Notes under the pieces: model-generated
Told to the model about the DNA's origin: nothing
Database searches by the model: none
Seen by the model: only the letters and a program-made list of their open reading frames with translations
Made by a program: the position numbers and the translations under genes
Shown here: piece by piece, positions 1-5,353 of the stretch
How the letters are laid out: each line of letters begins with the position of its first letter
Numbering within the stretch: position 1 is the stretch's first letter
Origin: Acetobacteraceae bacterium
Lineage (GTDB): Bacteria > Pseudomonadota > Alphaproteobacteria > Acetobacterales > Acetobacteraceae
Direction: 5' to 3'
Length of the DNA stretch: 11,140 nucleotides
Assembly (NCBI GenBank): GCA_030039695.1
Contig: JASHVB010000525.1
Location: 1-11,140 of the forward strand

Positions 1-1
1 C

Positions 2-178
2 GCGACTCAGCTCGCGCGTTTATGGGCACGTCAGGGACATGCGGACCGCGCCAGGGACCTGCTCGGTGGCGTCTATCAACACTTTACCGAGGGATTCGAG
101 ACCGCTGACTTGAAGATCGCGGCGCGCCTGCTCGCCGAACTGGGGCACAGAATCACACCGACCGATGTATCGACCTGA
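2..178 (+). CDS. C-terminal end of a TPR/adenylate-cyclase-type ATPase protein (partial)
   Basis: Only the last 58 residues are visible; the gene enters from outside the window in frame 2 and stops at TGA 176-178. The visible part is helical and contains the string [18 protein letters not shown] followed by ARLLAELG. This closely matches the tail found on large bacterial signalling proteins that combine an adenylate/guanylate cyclase or winged-helix domain, an AAA-type ATPase and TPR repeats (typical form: GH..RAR.LL..VY.WFTEGFDTADL..A..LL.EL). In that family it is the last TPR-like helix pair. The catalytic or DNA-binding part lies outside the window, so its role cannot be stated. The family match is from memory of the motif and is fairly specific; the exact subfamily is uncertain. 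Confidence 0.7.
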   Translation, partial: ATQLARLWARQGHADRARDLLGGVYQHFTEGFETADLKIAARLLAELGHRITPTDVST

Positions 179-489
179 GATCCGAAAGCGCGATTGACTT
201 CTCGCAATGCTACCTTTTCCCTATTCTGATCAAAGCTTCATGTCGTCTCAGTCCAGTATCCACCACGTGACCTACGTGCGTACAACCGGTCGAGAGAATT
301 GCCGGATCCAGCGCTATTATGTTCTGGCGCCCGAGTACGGTGGTGGCGCCAGCGAGTGTCCGGCGAACGGTGCGAGCAATCGCGGCACGGTCTTCAAATG
401 CGCAAAGAAATATGGTCGGTTACCCATATAGCAAGGCATTATCAGGGATGACGCTCCGCCTCGACGACATGCGACGGATCGCTCGGAAT
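179..489. other. Intergenic stretch with no recognisable gene
   Basis: Between the first stop codon and the decayed oxidase remnant there are only short open frames (for example plus-strand 207-431, 74 residues). They show no recognisable motif, no convincing ribosome binding site and no family resemblance. No clear promoter, terminator hairpin or repeat was seen. The base composition is slightly less GC-rich than in the flanking genes, which fits decayed or non-coding DNA. Confidence 0.5.
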
Positions 490-532
490 CCTTCAACTAG
501 GGACTGGACATTCCATATACCGCGAGAGACCG

Positions 533-729
533 GGCGGCGAAGTGGCGTTGCCGCGAATGAACCTTCAGGGTCGGGCCGGCATTTCGTATCGCAGAGGAGG
601 CGTTCTGCGTTGCAACCGTCCGCTGCAGCAATGTTCGTCCCGTCCGAGCAGATTGGGATACCCGCCAGGCAGATGTGAGAGCGACCCGAACACCTTCAGC
701 AAGCATGCGAGCAGTCTGCGGTGTGGCTC
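533..729 (-). pseudogene. Decayed 3' fragment of a BBE-type FAD-linked oxidase gene
   Basis: Read on the minus strand from 729, the frame gives HRR, then about 14 unrelated residues, then LPGGYPNLLG and a following DEH. The intact oxidase at 7292-8731 has HRRW, then LPGGYPNLLGPHEH at the same place in its C-terminal berberine-bridge domain. After small deletions the reading shifts frame and continues as DPEGSFAATPL, against DPEGRFMATPLP in the intact protein. At nucleotide level the plus strand carries gagcagattgggatacccgc at about 646-665 and identically at about 7411-7430. Weaker similarity runs past the stop codon to about 495. No N-terminal FAD domain is present upstream, so this is a truncated, frameshifted relic of a paralogous or duplicated gene rather than a functional ORF. 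Divergence is substantial, so the duplication is not recent. The 730-907 stretch beyond it holds nothing recognisable. Confidence 0.75.
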
Positions 730-907
730 AATCGAATCACGGCTCGGTGATCAAGAGCGGTGGTACTCGGAACCGCAGCGGCATGCCTTTTTAAGGAGTT
801 TTTAGAGTTGACACCAGGAACGGCAATCAGGCCTGCGGTCTAGTCCCCGTGCCCGCTAGGCTGGAGCACCAGGAATCGCGACGGCCCCCGGGCAGGTGGT
901 ATTCACT

Positions 908-913
908 GGAGGG
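908..913 (+). promoter_or_regulatory. Ribosome binding site GGAGGG of the haloalkane dehalogenase
   Basis: GGAGGG lies 7 nt upstream of the ATG at 921. It decides the start: the frame is open further upstream to an ATG at 849, but that codon has no comparable site and the extra 24 residues (rich in R, P and E) do not fit the family's N-terminus. Confidence 0.75.
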
Positions 914-920
914 AACGATC

Positions 921-1808
921 ATGATTTCTGCGGCATTTCCATACACCAAGTCGCGGCGGCAGGTCCTCGGCCGCCAGATGGCATTTGTGGACGTGGGAGA
1001 GGGTGACCCCATTGTGCTGCTGCACGGCAATCCCACCTCGTCGTACCTCTGGCGCAACATACTGCCTTACCTGCAGCCATTGGGCCGCTGCATAGTCCCC
1101 GACCTGATCGGTATGGGCGATTCCAACAAGCTGGCCACCAGTGGCCCCGGCTCGTATCGCTTCGTCGAGCACCGCCGCTACTTGGACGCCCTGCTCGAAG
1201 CCCTGAATGTTCGCGAGCGGGTCACGTTCGTCGTCCATGACTGGGGCTCCGCCCTGGGCTTCGACTGGGCCAACCGCCATCGTGAGGCCGTGAAGGGTAT
1301 CGCGTTCATGGAGGCTATTGTGGCGCCGCAGGGCGCGGACCACTGGGACGCGATGGGAATGCGTCATGCCTTAGAGGCCCTGCGGTCCGAGGCAGGCGAG
1401 CAAATGGTCCTGCAGGAGAACTACTTCATCGAGCAGATCCTGCCGAACGCCATCTTGCGTAAGCTCTCTGATCAGGAGATGGCGGAGTATCGCCGGCCGT
1501 TCGCCGTGCCCGGCGAGGGACGACGACCGACGCTGACGTGGCCCCGGGAAATCCCTATCGATGGGGTGCCTGCCGATGTAGCCGCGATCGCGGCCGACTA
1601 TGCGAGGTGGCTGGGGAAGAGCGATATACCCAAGCTGTTTTTCAAGGTTGAGCCGGGTGCGATCCTCGTAGTCGATAGGCTCATAAATTTGGTCCGTGGT
1701 TGGCCAAATCTGACCGAAAGAACGGTCAACGGGATCCATTTCGTTCAGGAAGATTCCCCGGACGAAATCGGAAAGGCCATTGTCGACTGGATGGAGACGC
1801 TGGGCTGA
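921..1808 (+). CDS. dhaA: Haloalkane dehalogenase (HLD-II, LinB/DhaA type)
   Basis: 295 residues, against 296 for LinB. It hydrolyses carbon-halogen bonds of haloalkanes to an alcohol, halide and proton, in the cytoplasm without a cofactor. The family landmarks are all present: HGNPTSSYLWRN (H35-N46) with the halide-stabilising Asn37; DLIGMGDS (61-68); VVHDWGSALGFDWA (104-117) with nucleophile Asp107 and halide-stabilising Trp108; MEAI with catalytic acid Glu131; and GIHFVQEDSPDEIG (271-284) with catalytic base His273. The placing of the acid after strand beta-6 (Glu131) and the Asn/Trp halide pair define subfamily II. The cap region (about 132-215) retains EYRRPF and RRPTLTWPR as in LinB. 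Start 921 is chosen for its strong ribosome binding site. It is the first gene of a plus-strand series; the next gene starts 46 bp downstream, so co-transcription is likely. Family assignment is firm; substrate preference cannot be read from the sequence. The symbol follows the usual name for type II enzymes. Confidence 0.95.
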   Translation: MISAAFPYTKSRRQVLGRQMAFVDVGEGDPIVLLHGNPTSSYLWRNILPYLQPLGRCIVPDLIGMGDSNKLATSGPGSYRFVEHRRYLDALLEALNVRERVTFVVHDWGSALGFDWANRHREAVKGIAFMEAIVAPQGADHWDAMGMRHALEALRSEAGEQMVLQENYFIEQILPNAILRKLSDQEMAEYRRPFAVPGEGRRPTLTWPREIPIDGVPADVAAIAADYARWLGKSDIPKLFFKVEPGAILVVDRLINLVRGWPNLTERTVNGIHFVQEDSPDEIGKAIVDWMETLG

Positions 1809-1854
1809 CCGGGTAATTCAGGACCGCAACGTCAGAAGCAAAAGGATAGCGGCA

Positions 1855-2541
1855 ATGCATGTAAGCGTGGTGCTGGCCCACGGCGCATGGGCGGACGGAT
1901 CGAGTTGGGCGCGCGTGATAACGGCGCTCGTGGCCGATGGCATAAAGGTATCCGCCGCGGCCTTGCCATTGACGTCACTGGCGGACGACGTGGCAGCGGT
2001 CAATCAAAGCATCGCGCGCATGCCGGGGCCGGTCGTCTTGGCTGGGCACGCCTACGCGGGTGCCGTCATCGCCCTTGCTCGGCCTGAGCGCGTGAGGGCG
2101 CTGGTTTATGTGACCGCACTCGCGCCAGACGAAGGCGAGAAGGTCGCGGACGTGTTCTATCGCGCCGCGCCCCATCCACTGGCGCCGAAGCTTGCGCCCG
2201 ACAGCAACGATTTGATCTGGATGCCCGAGGACGGTTTCGCCAACGCATTCGCGCCGAACGCATCGGCGGAAGATCGGATGGTGCTCGCGGCCGTGCAGAG
2301 GCCAATCTCGCTCGCCTGCATCACAGTCCCGTCCGGGCGCCCGCTGTGGAAGGACGTTCCAACTTGGTTTCTGCTCGCTGAACAGGACCATATGATTATC
2401 CCGGAGACGCAGCGCTTCATGGCCGAGCGCATGAAGGCGAAGATACGGCCGCATGCCGTCGACCACGCGCCCATCGTTACCGCACCGCCGACGGCTGTCG
2501 ATATCATCCGCGATGCCGTCCGTACCGTGGCGGGCAACTGA
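1855..2541 (+). CDS. Small alpha/beta hydrolase-fold protein with Ser-to-Ala at the nucleophile
   Basis: 228 residues, a typical size for the esterase/hydroxynitrile-lyase-like group of alpha/beta hydrolases (AB_hydrolase_6). The N-terminal strand and oxyanion region read VVLAHGAWADGSSW (5-18). The nucleophile elbow, normally GHSYGG, reads GHAYAG (64-69), so the serine is Ala66 (codon gcc). The acid and base positions remain: AEQDHM with Asp178 and VDHAPI with His204. Either it uses chemistry that needs no serine, has a non-catalytic role, or belongs to a subgroup that normally has GHAYAG; I recall similar sequences but cannot confirm this here. The start at 1855 follows AAAGGA at 1841-1846; an in-frame ATG at 1780 lies inside the dehalogenase gene and is less likely. 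The gene is 46 bp after the dehalogenase and 23 bp before the next hydrolase, so an operon is likely. Fold is firm; activity is unknown. Confidence 0.85.
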   Translation: MHVSVVLAHGAWADGSSWARVITALVADGIKVSAAALPLTSLADDVAAVNQSIARMPGPVVLAGHAYAGAVIALARPERVRALVYVTALAPDEGEKVADVFYRAAPHPLAPKLAPDSNDLIWMPEDGFANAFAPNASAEDRMVLAAVQRPISLACITVPSGRPLWKDVPTWFLLAEQDHMIIPETQRFMAERMKAKIRPHAVDHAPIVTAPPTAVDIIRDAVRTVAGN

Positions 2542-2553
2542 AGTTACGAACAC

Positions 2554-2558
2554 AGGAG
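2554..2558 (+). promoter_or_regulatory. Ribosome binding site AGGAG of the second alpha/beta hydrolase
   Basis: AGGAG ends 6 nt before the ATG at 2565, within the 23-bp gap after the previous stop codon. It supports start 2565 and translation as part of one transcript with the upstream hydrolases. Confidence 0.7.
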
Positions 2559-2564
2559 CGTTTT

Positions 2565-3437
2565 ATGGCGTACGTAAGATATCACACGGCCGAGGTCGAT
2601 GGCTTGGAGGTGTTCTATCGCGAAGCCGGGCCGCCCGGTGCGCCGAAGCTGCTGCTTTTACATGGCTTCCCTAGCGCGAGCCACATGTTCCGCGACCTGA
2701 TTCCGATGCTCGCTGATCGGGTCCATATTGTCGCGCCGGACCTTCCTGGGTTCGGTCAATCCGCGATGCCGTCGCGGGAAAAGTTTGCATACACGTTCGA
2801 CAATATCGCATCGGTGATCGATCGCTTTACAGAGGTCGTCGGCTTCGACCGGTTTGCGGTATATGTCTTTGACTATGGCGCGCCGACAGGCTTCAGGGTT
2901 GCCGTACGCCACCCCGAGCGGATCACCGCCATCATTTCGCAGAATGGCAACGCCTACGAGGAGGGTCTTAGCGACGGCTGGACTCCCATCCGGGCGTATT
3001 GGCAGGACCGCTCGGAGGAAAACCGAAGGGCGCTCCGTGCCTTCCTCACCCCAGAAACCACCCGCTGGCAATACACACATGGCGTACCCGATCAGACAAT
3101 TGTGTCGCCAGACGGTCAGAACCTCGACAATTACTACTTGGCACGGCGCGGCGCCGACGAAGTCCAGCTTGACCTCTTTGGCGATTACCGTAGCAACGTC
3201 GAGCTGTATCCGATATTCCAGCAATACTTTCGGACGCGCAAGCCCCGGTTGTTAGCGGTGTGGGGTAAGAATGACCCATTTTTCTTGCCGGCTGGTGCAG
3301 AGGCATTCAAACGTGACATTCCGCTTGCAGATGTACGCTTCTTAGATACAGGTCACTTCGCCTTGGAGACACACTGTGTCGAAATCGCGAAAGTCATCGA
3401 CGAGTTCCTTGGCACGAACAAATCGACGGCGGCTTAG
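2565..3437 (+). CDS. Alpha/beta hydrolase with Asp nucleophile (epoxide hydrolase / dehalogenase-like)
   Basis: 290 residues. Landmarks: LLLLHGFPSASHMFRDLIP (29-47) with the oxyanion HGFP; APDLPGFGQS (57-66); nucleophile elbow VFDYGAPTGFR (101-111) with Asp103 where esterases have Ser; VWGKNDPFF (232-240) with Asp237 as likely acid; and DTGHFALETH (261-270) with His264 as base. An Asp nucleophile is shared by epoxide hydrolases, haloalkane dehalogenases and fluoroacetate dehalogenases. The residue after it is Tyr rather than the Trp of haloalkane dehalogenases, and the HGN halide Asn is replaced by HGF. A true haloalkane dehalogenase is therefore unlikely; an epoxide hydrolase-like or other ester-intermediate hydrolase is favoured. 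The cytoplasmic protein has no signal peptide. It follows the small hydrolase by 23 bp with its own ribosome binding site and is probably the last gene of the hydrolase series. Substrate is unknown. Confidence 0.88.
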   Translation: MAYVRYHTAEVDGLEVFYREAGPPGAPKLLLLHGFPSASHMFRDLIPMLADRVHIVAPDLPGFGQSAMPSREKFAYTFDNIASVIDRFTEVVGFDRFAVYVFDYGAPTGFRVAVRHPERITAIISQNGNAYEEGLSDGWTPIRAYWQDRSEENRRALRAFLTPETTRWQYTHGVPDQTIVSPDGQNLDNYYLARRGADEVQLDLFGDYRSNVELYPIFQQYFRTRKPRLLAVWGKNDPFFLPAGAEAFKRDIPLADVRFLDTGHFALETHCVEIAKVIDEFLGTNKSTAA

Positions 3438-3787
3438 CTGGTAACATGCCTTTGATTTCGCCGCTGCCCCGCCACGAAGTCGATCGCAGGGCAGCGGCTC
3501 GGCCGCGCCGTCGGCGTGCGTTCGACGTTCGGCTGAAAGCCATGCCATATGCAAGAAGATGTCCTGGGCGGCTGAGCGGTTCTTCCGACCGGGTATTCGC
3601 CCTTCTTATGTTGTGTGTGCCGGAGCATTGGATGGTGACAGGTCGTTTGAAATGCACGGTCTCGTCGCGGTCGTCGGTGTTCAGGTCGATGATCGGGATG
3701 ACCACAAGCTGTTCGAAATGGGCGGCGACAACCTTCACCGGGCGGTCACAAATGTCGCTGCGGGTGGCACCGGCGCGACCGACGCCG
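3438..3787. other. 350-bp gap before the HtrA protease gene
   Basis: No gene is recognised here. Apart from the inverted repeat at 3460-3498, the stretch is open in several frames at once: in frame with the protease from an ATG at 3446, in plus-strand 3559-3807, and on the minus strand. None of these translations carries a motif I know. The in-frame plus extension is rich in R, S and P and would place the signal peptide internally, which argues that it is untranslated leader. A promoter for the protease gene may lie here, but no convincing -35/-10 pair was seen. It could also be a decayed gene remnant. Confidence 0.45.
3460..3498. repeat. 10-bp perfect inverted repeat downstream of the hydrolase series
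   Basis: gccgctgccc (3460-3469) is the exact reverse complement of gggcagcggc (3489-3498), with a 19-nt loop. It starts 23 bp after the hydrolase stop codon, where a transcript end would be expected. No T tract follows, so it is not a classic intrinsic terminator; it could be a processing or stabilising hairpin, or a dyad for a DNA-binding protein. Confidence 0.5.
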
Positions 3788-5302
3788 ATGCGATCCGTCG
3801 TGGGTAATAGCCAAAAGCGGATGCTCTGCACGGCGGTTTCCGTTGCTATCTGGGTCGGGCTGTTCGGGATGGGCGCCGAAACGGCGATGGCGTCCGCCCC
3901 CAGCGCTTGCGACGTACCGAGCGTGGTGGCCCAGGCCCTGCCAGCGATCGTCAATATCACGGTCGTGAAGGTTCTCAACTCCGACAGCGAGGAAGATTCT
4001 GCCGCTGCCCCAGTCGACGGACCGGCGGCGACGCCGCATTTCGAGACATTCGTTGGTTCCGGCGTGATCATCAATCCCGCGGGCGTAATTCTTACCAACA
4101 AGCACGTCATTAGAGATGCCGCAGTCATCAAGGTAATGTTCAGCAACAAGACGCAGGTACCCGCTCGGTTGATCGCCGCGGCATCCTTGACCGACCTGGC
4201 GGTGCTCAAAGTGAACGTACCGGAACCGCTGCCGGCGCTTCAGTTCGGAAACAGCGACAAATTGAGAGTCGGCCAATCGGTCATTGCGGTCGGCAATCCC
4301 CTCGGGTTGGGAACATCCGTCAGCGTCGGTGTCGTCAGCGCCAGAGGCCGTGATCTCATGCGTTCGCCGTTCGACGACTACATCCAGACCGACGCGACGA
4401 TCAATCCGGGCAATTCTGGTGGCCCAATGTTGGATTGCGCCGGGGAAGTCGTCGGAATCGACACAGCCCTGTTATCCAACAACAAAACGCTCGGCTCCAT
4501 CGGGATCGGATTTGCCCTGCCGTCCAATCTCGCGCAATTCGTTATCAGCAAGGTTCTATATCCGCAAGCCGATCAGCCAAACTGGATAGGCGTCAAGTTG
4601 CAGACGCTGACGCCGCGTCTTGGGACGATCTTTGAACACCGTGACACGCGTGGCGCGATTGTGACCGACGTTACGCCGGGCAGCCCGGCTGCGTCCGCCG
4701 GCATCGAACCTGGCGACATCATCGACGGTGCGAATGGCCTGGCACTAGATAGTTCGACTTCCATCCTGCGCTACATCGTCACTCAGCCGTTGGGCACTCC
4801 GCTGTCTTTGCTGGTGTGGCGCGACGACCGGATGCAGGATGTCGTGGTGCGCGGTGAGCCGTGGCCGAACATCAGGGCTCTGCGTAGCGACGTGCTTGCC
4901 AGTCCGGCAAGCGTTGCGCAAGCTCAGGCAGCGGGTATCGGCTTGCATGTTGTGCGGATGGCTGCCGCGCCGCACGGGCTCGGCGGCGGCGCGGATGTTT
5001 CCGGTGTTCTGGTTGATCGGGTGACGCCAGGATCCCAGGCTGCGGCCAGCGGGTTGGAACCTGGCGATATCATTGAGCGTGTAGACGAACAGGCCGCGAC
5101 AACGCCTGCTGAGGTGATGAGTCATCTGGCGCGAGGTTCACAGGCTGACGGAGACCTTGTTGCTCTATTGGTGCGCAGCAAGGTAGAGACTCGATGGATC
5201 ACTCTCTATGTCGGGAATATTCGCGTCGCCGGCCTGCTCGCTAACCCTCTGCTGCCGGGAGGCTTCGGGCCAACCAGTGATGCGGAGGCTCCAGGGCCTT
5301 GA
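3788..5302 (+). CDS. HtrA/DegP-like periplasmic serine protease with two PDZ domains
   Basis: 504 residues from the ATG at 3788. N-terminal signal peptide: basic start with KR (10-11), hydrophobic core about 13-30, and a likely cleavage site after AMASA (33-37). The trypsin-like domain spans about 45-260 with the full triad: TNKHVI with His106, LTDLAVL with Asp136, and NPGNSGGPML with Ser210; GNPLGLG and FALPSN are also family-typical. PDZ1 covers about 265-355 (VTPGSPAASAGIEPGD) and PDZ2 about 380-475 (VTPGSQAAASGLEPGD). Two PDZ domains match DegP/DegQ. Such proteins degrade or refold damaged envelope proteins in the periplasm. The start is uncertain: no strong ribosome binding site precedes 3788, and ATG 3821 (MLCTAV) is an alternative that still leaves a signal peptide. 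The 51-bp gap to the decarboxylase suggests co-transcription. A housekeeping-type protease among metabolic genes is unusual; whether it is the main DegP or an accessory copy cannot be told. Confidence 0.9.
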   Translation: MRSVVGNSQKRMLCTAVSVAIWVGLFGMGAETAMASAPSACDVPSVVAQALPAIVNITVVKVLNSDSEEDSAAAPVDGPAATPHFETFVGSGVIINPAGVILTNKHVIRDAAVIKVMFSNKTQVPARLIAAASLTDLAVLKVNVPEPLPALQFGNSDKLRVGQSVIAVGNPLGLGTSVSVGVVSARGRDLMRSPFDDYIQTDATINPGNSGGPMLDCAGEVVGIDTALLSNNKTLGSIGIGFALPSNLAQFVISKVLYPQADQPNWIGVKLQTLTPRLGTIFEHRDTRGAIVTDVTPGSPAASAGIEPGDIIDGANGLALDSSTSILRYIVTQPLGTPLSLLVWRDDRMQDVVVRGEPWPNIRALRSDVLASPASVAQAQAAGIGLHVVRMAAAPHGLGGGADVSGVLVDRVTPGSQAAASGLEPGDIIERVDEQAATTPAEVMSHLARGSQADGDLVALLVRSKVETRWITLYVGNIRVAGLLANPLLPGGFGPTSDAEAPGP

Positions 5303-5340
5303 CCGACACGGCATTTCTGCTCTGCAGTTCCCCTCCAGAT

Positions 5341-5347
5341 GGGAGAG
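5341..5347 (+). promoter_or_regulatory. Ribosome binding site GGGAGAG of the keto acid decarboxylase
   Basis: GGGAGAG ends 6 nt before the ATG at 5354 and decides in favour of it over the in-frame ATG at 5339, which overlaps this site and has no purine-rich stretch ahead of it. Confidence 0.7.
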
Positions 5348-5353
5348 ACCAGA

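Noticed and set aside
319..678. Plus-strand open frame of 119 codons
   Set aside because: It runs antisense through the decayed oxidase fragment and is rich in R, S and P with no recognisable domain, so it is a chance frame.
780..792. GGCATGCC followed by five T, terminator-like
   Set aside because: The palindrome is only 8 bp with no loop, so it cannot form a stable hairpin.
808..813. TTGACA resembling a -35 element upstream of the dehalogenase
   Set aside because: At 16-18 bp spacing there is no -10-like hexamer (17 bp gives gcctgc), so a sigma-70 promoter is not supported.
849..920. Upstream extension of the haloalkane dehalogenase to ATG 849
   Set aside because: The added 24 residues do not fit the family N-terminus, and the strong GGAGGG site belongs to the ATG at 921.
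1975..2553. Minus-strand open frame of 192 codons opposite the small hydrolase gene
   Set aside because: It mirrors a clear alpha/beta hydrolase gene, lacks known motifs and has no ribosome binding site.
3394..4209. Long minus-strand open frame (271 codons) opposite the HtrA gene and its leader
   Set aside because: Most of it is antisense to the well-supported protease domain, and its translation shows no family motif; long shadow frames are common in GC-rich DNA. The part over the leader (3600-3790) is left open in the findings.
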